From positions 248,001-312,000 of the forward strand of contig CANTUR010000126.1 of NCBI GenBank assembly GCA_947683625.1: DNA of 64,000 nt. The letters run 5' to 3'. Every line of letters begins with the position of its first letter. Position 1 is the first letter of the stretch. This DNA is from Mallotus nudiflorus. Lineage: Eukaryota; Streptophyta; Magnoliopsida; Malpighiales; Euphorbiaceae. Below the pieces are notes generated by a model. That model saw only the letters and a list, made by a program, of their open reading frames with translations, was not told the DNA's origin and did no database searches. The position numbers and the translations under genes were made by a program. Shown here piece after piece: positions 24,230-35,439 of this stretch.

Positions 24230-24747
24230 TAAATAATTAAAATAGTTTTTGCAAAAATATAGTAGCTAAATAGCGGCAATTCAATTTTGATCAAATGGCA
24301 ATGGAAATAGAAATGGATTTTCTATTTCAATTTTCAACAAAATAGAAAGGGAATTACTTCTGTTTCTATCTTTAGATGTTTCAATTTTGAAAAAAATAGA
24401 AAGGGAATAAATTCCATTTCAATTTTGGATGAAATAGAATTGGAATTTAGTTCGTTGCTATTTTAGAAATAGATTTTCTGTTTCAATTTTTAACAAAATA
24501 GCAATAAAATTTAGTTTGTCTATTTGGAAACGGAAAAAATTCGTTTTTATTCCGCCGCAATTTTTTAGAAATGGAATTTATTCGTTGTAAAAATTAGAAA
24601 CATATAGGAAAATTTCGTTGCTAATATTTAGAAAGGAGTTTTTTTTTTTGCAACATAATATTTCCATTTCTAATTCCATTGCTATTTGTAAATAGCTACA
24701 AAATTACAAACAAATTTTCATTTCTAATTCATTTTTTTCTTCTTGTG
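24230..24747. repeat. Right sub-terminal repeat region of the CACTA element
   Basis: Dense copies of aatagaaatgg, gaattagttcgtt and caattttnaacaaaatag type motifs in both orientations, ending in the terminal inverted repeat. Confidence 0.8.
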
Positions 24748-24750
24748 TTA
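24748..24750. repeat. TSD (right) of the CACTA transposon
   Basis: tta, matching 19558-19560. Confidence 0.75.
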
Positions 24751-24779
24751 AAGGAGGTGAAAGGACATTCTAGAGAAGC

Positions 24780-24788
24780 TATAAAAGG
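24780..24788 (+). promoter_or_regulatory. TATA box of the LTR fragment
   Basis: TATAAAAGG in a GC-richer context, the expected U3/R promoter position of an LTR. Confidence 0.45.
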
Positions 24789-24874
24789 ACAAGGACCACG
24801 GTTTGGAAGAGATTATTAAGAAGGAGATCAATCTTGGGAAAGAAGAAAATAACAAACAAGAGAGAGAAAGGAAT

Positions 24875-24908
24875 AGAAGAAGAAGAAGAAGAAGAAGAAG
24901 AAGAAGAG
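24875..24908. repeat. (AAG)n microsatellite
   Basis: About eleven units of aga/aag with a single final variation. It lies in the presumed transcribed part of the LTR fragment. Confidence 0.9.
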
Positions 24909-25690
24909 AACCTCTATTGAAGATCCAAGCTTCTTGATATTAAATTCCCTTCCCTTTTTATTCCTTTTTGCCTTCCTTTAATCTCTTGGGTTGTATTAAA
25001 TATTGAATGATGATCATGGGAGCCATTTTTGGCTAAGTTTTTATTTATGTTATTGGGATTCTGGAAACCCATTGAATCAAGTTCATTTTTATAGATCCTT
25101 TCTTGTTTAATGCATATTGTGTTTGTTGTGGTTTTGATAAGTGTTGTATTTTGGCCAAATGCATCCTTAGTCTAGATCTATACATTAAGAGATAGTAGAT
25201 CTAATAGACCCACAAATACTTGTTGAATGATCAATGACTTTAGAGAGCTTGAACCCATTCAACCCTCCATAAGCTCACCTAATGCCTAACATGTTTGATG
25301 TTAACTTGCTTTCATAGTGGAGTTTAACATTACTTGAGAGAGAGTATTAAATGAATCTTAAAACATAACTTTACTTGAGGATAATATGGTATGCCATTCC
25401 CCAACAACATAACCCCCATATTGATTAAATTCTCCATCAAGTATTTAGAATTAATTCATCTATGTTTCTTTACTTGCTAAGTATTTAGTTTGTTCATTTT
25501 TGCATTTAAGTCCAATCTGCAAGCTCTAAATATAATGAACTAAAGCTAATAGGTGCTTAGTCCCTAATCCTCATGGGAATGATACTTTACTCTCTCTATA
25601 TTATTGAAAAATATGTAATAGTGTTTTAGTCAACAAGTATATGTATAATAATGTTTTAGTTAAAAAAATACTGAAAAATATAATAAATAT

Positions 25691-26101
25691 TTTATTTTTA
25701 ATAAAAATTAGGATTTTTAAGAATTTGACACATTAGATTTTATAATGAATACTCAAATATGAACATAGACACTTGTCAAATTTTTCGCATAATAACTTTA
25801 AAGCTCAACATTTAATATATGCTAGTCCTAAATCCATGCTTTGCATGGACATTGAATAATATATATATTTTTAAAAATAAATAATTAAATAATTATGATA
25901 AATTAAAAACTAAAAATTAATCAAATATAAAAGTTAGAACTTATTTTTTTTATTAAGAGTACATATTATTTTAATATGCATACTAATAATAATTACTGAA
26001 TAGATAAAATAAAATAAATATACAAAATGGGTGAAAAATTACATATGTTTTATTTTTAAGGTTAAAAAAAGAAAAATGTTTATATTCAATTGTTATACCA
26101 T
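25691..26101. other. AT-rich DNA with a Helitron-like terminal hairpin
   Basis: No gene. At 25822-25848 the plus strand reads ctag, eight bases, then the hairpin ccatgc-ttt-gcatgg. Read on the minus strand this is a stem-loop followed eight bases later by CTAG, like the 3' end of a plant Helitron. The base after CTAG is not the expected T, and no matching 5' end was found. Confidence 0.3.
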
Positions 26102-26137
26102 GAACCCTTGTCCATATTGCAATATGGACTAGGGGTC
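26102..26137. repeat. Imperfect palindrome (left hairpin of the PPR-bearing segment)
   Basis: gaacccttgtccatattg pairs with caatatggactaggggtc, 16 of 18 positions matching. A related hairpin is at 27077-27117. Confidence 0.85.
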
Positions 26138-26544
26138 ATTGCACGTGCTAGATAAAAAAAAAACACACTTCTTTGTTCTTTCTTTTACATCAAACATCCA
26201 CTTTTTTTTTTTGGCATAGGTTCATTGATTTTTGTCTGCATAGTCATTGATGATGAATGAATCTACATGTGAAGATCAATGAGTCTGCTGCAAGTTCATC
26301 GACCTTCACTTGTATGTTCATTGACTTTTCACATGTATATTAATTGATAGCCTTCACTTGATACAGGGTACATCCAAGAAGGTTATATTAAATGAAAATC
26401 TCATTACATTTCCATGCATTGGTAAAGTAAGAAAGTGAACACAAATAACATAGTCAGTGAACAAAATTAACTATGGCAATATCATTTTTCCCTAAATATT
26501 TACATCATCTGGACATTATAACTCTCAAACTCAACTCAAGTATT

Positions 26545-26850
26545 GCTTAATCCCAAGACATAATGGATAATAGAAACTCCTTATCTTTTTAAGAGCCTTC
26601 TTAATATCTTGCATTAATCTTGTTTTACAGAAAAAATGGATCACATTATTCCAGTCATGAACTTTATAATCCACCATCTATCCTTCCTTGATTTCATGCA
26701 AAAGCTTTTGCCATCAACCTTGCTTCTGCACATCCCTTAACCAACATTTCAAATTCCTGATTACCAATTCTAGGTATTTTAACATCTTGCATCTCTTTAA
26801 ACAGATGGAGGGCTCCCTAATTATCATTTTGCAGGACTTGGGATTTTAAT
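26545..26850 (-). pseudogene. Fragment of a pentatricopeptide-repeat (PPR) protein gene, broken
   Basis: Minus-strand translation from 26804 reads LFKEMQDVKIPRIGNQEFEM, then LVKGCAEARLMAKAFA followed by a stop. After a second stop and a frame change it reads VHDWNNVIHFFCKTRLMQD and KKALKKIRSF. The alternating helix pattern, the WNNVIHFFCK..LM.DA.KAL.KM type phrase and spacing of about 35 residues fit P-class PPR proteins, which bind organelle RNA. Only about two repeats remain, with stops and a frameshift. Intronless text with the start of an upstream exon-like stretch near 26850-26880 suggests a gene piece captured by a mobile element. The exact PPR gene is not identified. Confidence 0.65.
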
Positions 26851-27076
26851 CAATGCCTCATAACACCTTGAATCGAGTAATGAAGATGAACCTGCAATTG
26901 ATAAAATAGAAGGGCAGAGCTTTAGGTAAAGTGAGGATTTGCAAGTAATGGAAGGTGATTACGGTTGGGATTGTGATATGGAATTGGAGTTGATTAACAA
27001 ACCTCTAGAGAGAAATAGAAGAGCAAAGACAAAACAATGAAGTTAAAAAAAATGCATGATTTAATTCTCATGTGTG

Positions 27077-27117
27077 ATGGACCTTTAGTCCATATTTCAA
27101 TATGGACAGGGGTCCAT
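27077..27117. repeat. Imperfect palindrome (right hairpin of the PPR-bearing segment)
   Basis: atggacctttagtccatatt pairs with aatatggacaggggtccat. It shares the core tccatatt...aatatgga and the ggggtc end with the hairpin at 26102-26137. Confidence 0.8.
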
Positions 27118-27890
27118 GATATAATTTGTGGTTTTTATTTGAATACAATAGAATGTTTCAGTTAAGATAAAAAGACAATATATTTTTTTTTTATGGAAAT
27201 GAAGAGTAATGTTTTAAATGTAATTAAATTATAGTATTTTATATAAAATAAAGTATGTGTATTTTAATAAAAATGAAATTTTTATAAAAATATTGTGAAT
27301 TATAATAATTCAATATATAAGGTTTTAGGAATTAATGTTGAATTACGAAAAGGAACACTTGTCGAAATTTTGGCTTAATAAATAAAAAATTAAAATATAT
27401 CATATTAATTTTTTTTTTGTTACCATAATATTTTATTTATAGTAAGATTTGATTTTAAAATTATTATTTTAAAATATATTTCCTATTCTAAATAAGTTAA
27501 TTTTTATTTTATCTCTAATAAAAGTTAAAGTAATTAAAATATAATTCTAATTTAATTGAATGTATGCTTCCTATTTTACTTAGGTTGACCTCTATTTTAT
27601 CTCTAACAAAATCAAATTAATTAAAATTTTAGTAGTAATTTTGTTAAAAATATATATTTTTGTATTTTAATTAGGTTTATTTATATTTTAGAGATAATAT
27701 CACTGATGGGCCTATGTTGACCCATTACTTTCTTTTTTGGCATGACTTCATTTTATCTTTCAAAAGTGAATTTCTATGTTTTTAAAAGTGGCTCTCATTT
27801 TTGGCGCTTTCCATAATTTCATTTTGGCTTTTTTTTTTTAGCTTAAGAGTTATTGCATAACGAGAAGAAATAGCTAAGACACTAGTGCTC
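27118..27890. other. AT-rich DNA, no gene seen
   Basis: Short frames only. A phrase gaacacttgtcgaaattttgg at 27353-27373 loosely resembles gacacttgtcaaatttttcg at 25778-25797 in the same orientation. Confidence 0.5.
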
Positions 27891-27924
27891 CTTTTTCAGT
27901 TGCATTCAAGCAGGAAACTCTCCA

Positions 27925-28215
27925 CTCTTTAGTTTTTTTTTTTTTTTTGCTCTCAAATTTTGGCTTAAAGAAGACATTTTTGTTGTTTGTTGTTGTTGTT
28001 GTTTATTGTCTTTCAATTGTTGTTTTTGTTATTTCTTATTTTTTCTATTGTTTCCTATTTGTTGTTTTTTGTTTTTTCTGTTGTTGTTTTTGTTGTTTTT
28101 CGATTGTTACTTTTTTATTGTTGTTGTTTTTCAATATTATTTTTTTTTGTTATTTTTTATTTTTTAGTGTTTTTTTTTTGGGTTTTTCGAATTTTTTTGT
28201 GAATGTTACAAATAC
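27925..28215. repeat. T-rich low-complexity tract with (TTG)n
   Basis: Long T runs with ttg/tttg words. The open frames here (27947-28222, 27987-28202) translate to F, L, V and C only and are explained by composition. Confidence 0.85.
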
Positions 28216-28429
28216 ACTATAAGAATCGTAAACATGTTACATATTAATTATCAATAAGTTTAAGGTAATTTTTTTTGAAAAAAAAATTGTTAGACATTTT
28301 AATAAACAAATCAAAGTAAAAAAATCCTTATTTTTTAAGACTATAAAACAGGAAATTTTTTTATTGCTTCTTGTTACAACAGTTGAAGATATTTGTTGCT
28401 TGTTTTTACAACAATTGAAGATGTTTAGT

Positions 28430-28800
28430 TCATGATCATTTATTTGGAAAAAAAAGTTTTGAAGAGAAAAAAATTTTGAGAAAAAAAATGTTGAGAAAAA
28501 AAAAATGAAGACAATACCTTAAAAATAAAAAAATGTTGAGCAAAAAAAAATTAAAAGGTTGAGAGCACCTTAAAAATAGAAAAAAATGTTGAACATTAAA
28601 ACATTGAGAGAGAAAAAATGAAAACAGTAAAAAAATTGTTGAGCAACAAAACATTGAGAAAAAAAAAATAAGACAATACCTTAAAACTAGAAAAAAATGT
28701 TTAACAAAAAAAATTTTAAGAAAAAAATAAAGACAGTAGAAAGAAATGTTAATAAAAAAACATTGAGGAAAAAAAAGAAGACAATTCCTCAAAAACGAGG
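28430..28800. repeat. A-rich degenerate minisatellite
   Basis: Irregular units of roughly 60-75 bases built from gacaataccttaaaaa, gaaaaaaatgttgag and aaaacattgagaaa. At least four recognisable copies; unit borders drift. Confidence 0.7.
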
Positions 28801-28931
28801 GCGAAAGGAAAGTAATCCATATTTGAAAGAAAAAAGTTAGAAAAATTAGTTTTGAAAAAAGAAAAGTTAGTTTTGAAAATAATTTTAGTCAGTGTAGCTT
28901 TTGAGAATATTTTTTATTTTTAGTCTATTTA

Positions 28932-31907
28932 TGTCATGACCCAAACCGGGAGTCATGACCGGCGCTAGGGAACAGAAATTCTTTCGAATCCGGAACCCAT
29001 AGTAAGCCTTAGAAATTAAAAAAAAATATGCAATAAATAAATAGAATACACCATAATTAAAACTTAAATTGATATATAAAAATAAATACTTAATGTCATA
29101 TCATAAAATAAAATATTTACATATAATATTCAGAGAAAAGTCTCCGACATAAACAACATTCTACAAATACAAACTACAACTACTACTGTAGTTTTTTAGA
29201 ATACAATAGAAGTCAGATAAGAAATTTACATAATTCAGCCTGACATATGGGCCTACTATTGAGGTCTGAGGAAGAAAAATCTCTTGAAAAATAAATAATT
29301 GAGGGGAGTGAGACCTCACTGAATGAATTATTATACTATATATACATGTACCTCCTAATATCATATGCAATCAAGTATCAGTATATATAAAAAATATATA
29401 CAGGCATTTCACACAAATGCTAAAATCACTTTTATATATAATAAATGTTGAAAAATATTTATTTGAATGAAGGATCAAATAGAACCCTAATTATTCGCAA
29501 CATCAACCAAAAATATCTCTCTAGCCATACAGACTCACTTAATTCCAAATTAAATCCCTTATTCCATTTTGGATAGTAGACTGGCCCCAAGACACTAAGT
29601 CAACCGAGCTCCAGCAGTCTCACTATCAATGTGATTGGCCCCGAGATACTAGGTTAATTGAGTTCTCGCAATCACACTACTCAATCATATCAATCACAAA
29701 GTTAATCTATCAAATAACTGTCACCTCAAGTGATTTAATAACTCATCCCTAGAATCTATCGCACTGGTGTGTATACGGTCCTAATGCTGCCCACTAGGAA
29801 ATACGTTCTATTGATATCCTTCAAATAAAATTGAATATACATATGAGAAATAAATAATGCATAATTAAATATAAATAACATTCATAATAATGAAATAAAC
29901 TATATATATACCAGAAATATACAAAAAATATACTAAATATATTTCAAGTATATATATGCTACATATATCCAAAATCAACCATAAACATACCGAATATAAA
30001 CCATGAATATACCAAAAATATTCTAAGTGTATATTGAAAATGTAACATGCATATATGTTGAAAATATACCAAAAATATATCGAAAATATACCCAACATAT
30101 ACTAAAACATTTAATAAAACAATTCATCTTTAAATACATATTAAAAAAAATATGAATACTGAATATCATGCATCATATATGCAATGTATATATAAAATAA
30201 TAACTCACAATTCTACGCTCCTCGAGACTGGCTCGACGGGCTCAATCCGATAGGCCTCGGTCTTAGCACAACTAGAAAATAAATAATAGTAACCAATTAG
30301 AATAAATTCCTAACTTATATTTCTAATAGAGACTCAATTTAGGAATACAAAAACTCAGATAAACACAAAAATTCAGAATTGACCCGACATCATGTTCTAC
30401 GAGAATTCTACCGAAAATTCAGCAGAACTTCCTTTGTAAAATGGACATCTCTTTATTAAAAAGTAGAGCCGATCCTGCAAGAAAAATACACTTCTAACAC
30501 AGATTGCACAACACCTCGGGTTGGAACCCCGAATTGCATAATTTCTCAACCGAGGTTCACAAATCACCAAAAATACAATTAAAATAATAAACATATTAAA
30601 AATCATTAAATTCCATAAATATCCTCAAAATACCGAAATATAATATATTTAAACAATAAAACACCAAATATAATTATTTCACAATAATTAAATAAAAATC
30701 TCAAATAATAATATAATATTAATAAAAATCCAATTTTTCAATACTTCAACTTAAAATAGTAAAAATTCACTTTTATATATTCAAATAACTTAAATAGCCT
30801 AAATATATAATAAAAATAATTAAAAATCCATTTAGTCACCAAAATAGTAAATAATATATTATTATAATATAATTTTTGAAAATTAGAATTAATTAGTTAA
30901 AAATAGTAAATAATATATAAAAATCATTTTAATACCCTATATAATTCTAAAATCATCTAAAACATATTATTTAACTATAATTTTCACAAAATTACACAAT
31001 TAACTCAATAATACAAAATATACATAATATAATTAATATTCTCAAAAATTATATAAATTCACCAAAAATCATTTGAAATATTCTAAAATTATTAACTCAC
31101 ATTATAAATACAAATTCAACTAAATTTTCAATAAAAATAATTAATTAACATAATTATCAAAAATTCAATATTTAATATTAAAATAATAAAAATTTAACAA
31201 AATTCAAATTAATTCAAAAAAATTCACAAAAAATATATTTGAGAAACTTGAGCTACAACAAACAACATTTGTGAAGCAAGTTTCCATGAATCAAACATAT
31301 TCAAGCTCAAAAAAATTCAAAACCCTAAAACACATAAACAAAAAATTGAAGATATCTAAAAATCTAGAGGATTTGAGCTCAAACGGAGCTCAGAAATGGA
31401 CTCATCAGATCAAGGACATTCAAAAGAGACCGGTCTGATGAGCTAGGGTGGCTGGAATCCTCTCCAATGATGTGAAGATCAACTTTCGGCCTCCTTTAAT
31501 TTCCAGCGATGCAGCGACTTCCCGGTGGCTTTATTGGAGTGGACGGTAGCTGGAGGAAGAGGGAAGTGGCAGCGGTCGGTGGTTGCAGCTGGGCAGCTCT
31601 AGTGGTGGCTGGATGGTGATGGTGGAAGAAGAAGAAGAAGAAGGTGATGTTGACCCAAAATTTTGACTTTTCTATTTTTTTAAATTGATTATGAAATTAC
31701 CATATTGCCCTCCATCAAATTTAATAATAAATAATATTAATATTAATCTCACGAAAAAATAAATTATTTTACGTAAATAAATCTCTTCTAATAAATACGT
31801 AAATAATATTAAAAATTAATAATTAAAATATACAATTAAAATTTAAAATTATTAATACTATATACCCGAAAATAATATTACTTTATTTAAAATACAGGGT
31901 CATTATA
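28932..31907 (-). mobile_element. Solo LTR, 3.0 kb, related to the Tekay-like LTR
   Basis: It begins tgtcatgaccca and ends cagggtcattata (terminal CA now TA). It is flanked by the direct repeat attta (28927-28931 and 31908-31912). Internal landmarks match the LTR at 16162-19312: ggcgctagggaacag, cccatagtaagcctta and the cactaagtcaaccgagct block. By comparison with that element the transcription direction is minus. No coding region. The right quarter (31380-31640) is GC-richer and ends with an (AAG)n run. Solo status is inferred from the TSD and lack of an internal region. Confidence 0.8.
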
Positions 31908-31912
31908 ATTTA

Positions 31913-32098
31913 TGAAAAAATCTCTATATTTTATTTAAGATAAATAGACTTAGATAACATATTTTTATAAGTTTTACTATATTCAATTTAATAAGTAAAT
32001 AATTAAAACCAAAATTAATAAATTTTATAGAATAATTAAGTATGAAAATATTAATGTAAAAAATGTTGATAGATTGTTGTGTTCAAATAGAGTAGTCA
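31913..32098. other. AT-rich spacer between solo LTR and LINE
   Basis: No feature seen. Confidence 0.5.
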
Positions 32099-32312
32099 TT
32101 TTTTTATATAAAGTTGATTTAGTATTGATTTTAGGAGATGCACCAAGAAATCTCAACTAGGTTGGTACCTCAAGAGTACCCTCATCATAAACCATGCAAG
32201 ACCAATATATTAAAAAAAAATGAAAAAGCCAAAGGCAGTACAACCTAAGAAAGCAGAAAAAGAAGCTAAGAAGAGAACCTAAAATTCTCTTTTCCTAATA
32301 TGTCTCTCATCA

Positions 32313-32760
32313 TCAAGTCATTACACTCAAAAGGGTGAAAATTCCACTATTTAAGTTGCCTAAGATCAATCTCCATAGTAGAAAGTTTATCAGCCAAACA
32401 ATTTCCCTGAGTAACGTGAACCCGCATAGTAGATAAAACATTAAGACAATGTTGCCATTCCATGCGAAGCGGCCACGGAGCATTAGGATCTTAATGAAGA
32501 AGGTGCTGCACCACATACATGTTGTCACACTCAATCCAAAGACAAGTAGGTTGAAGCTCTTTAACTTTAGCAATAGCAATAATGACCACACATAATTTTG
32601 CTTCAAAAGCAAATTTAACCTTAAGAGGAGAGGAAAAATAAGAAATTGACGAAACTATATGATCATGAAAAATACCACTTGCTCCCGCCAAACCTAGAGC
32701 TCCTCTTGGTACCCCTTCCGTGTTGAGCTTGAGCCATCCTTGTGCTAGGGCAATCTATCA
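32313..32760 (-). pseudogene. LINE ORF2 RNase H domain, broken
   Basis: Minus frames give GWLKLNTEGVPRG (consensus W.KLNTDG, so the first catalytic aspartate reads glutamate), then GASGIFHDH and FAFEAKLCVVIIAIAKVKEL with LWIECDN, the E and second D positions of a plant LINE RNase H. It would remove RNA from the RNA-DNA hybrid during target-primed reverse transcription. It lies at the C-terminal end of ORF2, after the zinc-binding region. Frame changes at about 32490 and 32690. Confidence 0.85.
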
Positions 32761-32952
32761 AACCCTGAACACACAGGGAGGGTGACGAGGATTACCAGTA
32801 ACACGAAGATGATGCAACACTCTCAAATCATAAAGATCATTTGCCATATGCCCAATCTTAAACATAGAAGCATCAGAAATAACATGAAAAATTTTGCTTA
32901 TCGAAGTAAAGATAGGAATAGTCTCATTATGAAAAATGGCATGATTCCGAGC

Positions 32953-33330
32953 CTACCAAATACAATACAAAGCTTTCAATAATCCCACAGGCCATAAAAC
33001 AAGCAGTTGAGAAGAGAAGTTATGAGACCAAGCCGACTGAAAATCTTGAGAAAATTGATAAGAAAGATCAAAACCGACTTCAAAAAGACTTGCCAAAACC
33101 ATCCAAATTGTAATAGCATACTGGCAGAGACAAAAAAGATGATTGATTGATTTTGAATGGCGAGAGCAAAGACAACATTTAGAGGCAATCTGAAATCCTT
33201 TTGAGCAAAGAAGATCATCTGTAGGAATTTTAACACGAAGCAGCTCCAAATGAAAAAGGATCAAGAGGGAGGCAAGTAGTGGCGCCAAACCTCTTTGTCC
33301 CACGCTACCTTAGGAGCAGAATAGCAAGAA
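32953..33330 (-). pseudogene. LINE ORF2 zinc-binding region of reverse transcriptase (zf-RVT), broken
   Basis: Minus frame 32953-33303 reads LLRVKIPTDDLLCSKGFQIA, then SKCCLCSRHSKSINHLFCLC. The consensus is LPT.D.L...G...CP.C....E...HLF..C. The Cys and His residues are mostly retained, though glutamate in the ESI.HLF motif is changed. This domain links RT to RNase H in plant LINE ORF2. A second overlapping frame (32976-33236) is a shadow. Confidence 0.85.
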
Positions 33331-33699
33331 TTCAGATAGAAGATCTTGCACGATAAGGCCCTATTCGAAGAATGATAGTAAATTAGGCTATCTGAAGGAA
33401 GATAAGAGAAAACCAAACTCTTAATATCACTATAAATATATGGGAAGGCATTGCAAAAAGAATATGAAAAGTGCCAGACATTATTCTAAAAAAAATATGA
33501 AACCGTAGCATTAAAATTATTCTGAAGATGATGAGGGATACTAATACAATTTAAGATGACATAAGGAAGACATTGATCATTCTAGAAGCTAAGTCGAGAG
33601 CATTTGTTAACCACCCACTGAGAATTCTAAAGAAGATTCATGTAACAAACCTGAATGGAAGACCAAATGGAAGAATTGACATAAGTGGTATGAGCAACT

Positions 33700-35400
33700 T
33701 TGGACTTATATAGGAAGTGAGAATGCAAAAAATTAAAAGTAGGACTATCAAGGCTTAATAATTTCTAGGCTAATTTACTAAGCATCGCCCCATTTAACAG
33801 ATGTAATCTCTTCAAATTAAGACCACCCTCCTCCAAAGAAGAGCAACAAATGTCCTAATGAACTGTAACTAGTTTTTTCGAGAGAAAATTTCCAGGCCAT
33901 AAATTTTTTTTTATACACCTTTCTAAATACTTCAATAAGGAAGATGGCCATTTATTCACCATGAATGAGTGAATAAAAGAGCCATAAATGATGGAATTAA
34001 TCAAAGAGAGCCTTCTCGCCATGGAAAGAATATAACCTTTCCATTTATCTAACTTAGAAATAATAGCATCAACAATGCTTTGTAGCCAACACCGTTTAGG
34101 AGGGGCTTTAAATAATGGGACACCTAATATTTAAAAGGTAAAAAGCCAATTTTCATATCTGTGAGAGCTTAAAGAGAAAGAGCTCTATTCAAAGTCACAT
34201 ATTTACTAAAAAAAATCTAATTTCTCCCAATTAGCATGCTGAATAAATTCATATGTAGAAAATAAATTCATGAGAAGCCGAATGTTGGATTTGGAAGCCT
34301 TACAAAAAATTAAAAAGTCATTAGCATAAAGAGGATGTGAAGGGCATCTAACTTGGCTATTAGAATGCATAAGAGATAAACTGCTATCATCGATAAGCTT
34401 TGAAGGAGAACAATTTAAGAACTCCTCCACCAAGCAAAAAAGAAGTGGCGAAAGCGGGTCACCTTGGCAAACACCCAAGGAGTAAGAGAAATAGCCCTGA
34501 GGATAGCCGTTGATAAGAATTGATAAATGGGCAGAGCGAAAAATAGCCTGAATCCAAGCATAAAAAATAGGAGAAAACCTAAAACAAGATTACACTTCCA
34601 AATTAAAATCTCATTCCATAGTATCAAATGCTTTTATGATATCAACCTTCAGAGCCATATTGCCCTCACGAGAATGATAATCTAACAAATTGACATTCTC
34701 AGAGGCAATAGCAATACACTCCTCTATGTGTTGACCTTAAATGAAGCCAAATTATAGAGGGGCAACAATCAAATAAGTGATTTTTGCTAACCTATTCGCA
34801 AGAATTTTGGAGACTATCTTGTAAGAAAAATTCCCAACACAATGGGATGAAACTTATCAATGGAATTAGCACCTTGAACTTTTTGGATGAGAACTATTAA
34901 GTTTGAATTGAAACTAGGCATAATGGAACTAGAGGTGAAAAAACTTCACACTGCATCACAAACCTCTTTGCTAATAATATGCTAACAACTAATATAAAAG
35001 TTTCCATTGAAACCATCTAGACTAGGGGAACTTTGAGGATCCATGGCCATGATAGTACTTTTAATATCCTCAATAAATAACATATGATTCTAAGCACTTG
35101 AGACTATCGAAGGAAAAATATCTCAAATTCTAAATAAATCTCTCACCAAACCAGTACTAGAAAAGAGAGAAGAATAAAACTCAATAATGTTTCGGTCAAT
35201 AATACCTTGATCTTCCATAAAAGACCTATCAATATGAAGACTATGGATACCAAATTAAGCAAAACACCTAGCAAACAAGCCATGATAAAATTTGGTGTTT
35301 CTATCTCTCTCTTTGATCCATCTAATTCTACTTTTTTCATTAAGCAAAGAATCCTGACTTGTAAGCAAATGTGAAAGATGAGTATGACATTGGAGCTCTT
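33700..35400 (-). pseudogene. LINE ORF2 reverse transcriptase, broken
   Basis: Starting near 35340, a frame gives WIKERDRNTKFYHG, the usual RT entry in plant LINEs. Further on come the region with GFNGNFY (near 34990-35030), the block YSLGVCQGDPLSPLLF (about 34440-34490) and the catalytic site YANDFLIFCKAS (34290-34330). The consensus is YADD, so one aspartate is now asparagine. Frames at 34206-34478 and 34415-34627 belong to this protein. Many stops. The enzyme would have reverse-transcribed LINE RNA at the nicked target. Confidence 0.9.
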
Positions 35401-35439
35401 GCGAATTAAGAGAGTTAAAAAACCCTTGAGAACTAATGT

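Larger units (their letters stand above)
19561..24747. mobile_element. CACTA (En/Spm) DNA transposon, non-autonomous, 5.2 kb
   Basis: The left terminus is cactacaagaaaataacg, the classic plant CACTA end. The right terminus, read inward on the minus strand, is cacaagaagaaaaaaatg, the same sequence with a small gap. The element is flanked by tta/tta. Both sub-terminal regions hold dozens of direct and inverted copies of a motif like tagaaacggaatt or ggaatagaaatgg, the arrangement that binds transposase in this superfamily. No transposase (TNPD-type or TNPA-type) frame is visible, so it would need a partner elsewhere. The interior holds unidentified, possibly captured, sequence. Confidence 0.88.
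24751..25690 (+). repeat. LTR fragment of a plus-strand gypsy element (3' half), split by the CACTA element
   Basis: A promoter-like TATAAAAGG (24780-24788) is followed by a purine-rich leader with (AAG)n, and about 800 bases on by cctcatgggaatgatact (25579-25596). That phrase is also near the end of the Athila LTRs in this window (complement at 1202-1219 and 12982-12999). This TATA-to-end layout is typical of a long gypsy LTR. The exact end is unclear (about 25690) and no PBS is evident, so it is an orphan fragment. Lineage assignment (Athila or Tat) is inference. Confidence 0.5.

Noticed and set aside
26090..27130. A target-site duplication for the hairpin-bounded segment
   Set aside because: I compared both flanks and found only short, unconvincing similarity, so no TSD is claimed.
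27947..28792. Frames of 71-118 codons made of F, L, V, C and S
   Set aside because: Composition artefacts of T-rich and A-rich low-complexity DNA.
29865..30098. Minus-strand frame rich in Y and I within the 3-kb solo LTR
   Set aside because: It comes from repeated aaatata-type words in the LTR; no domain.
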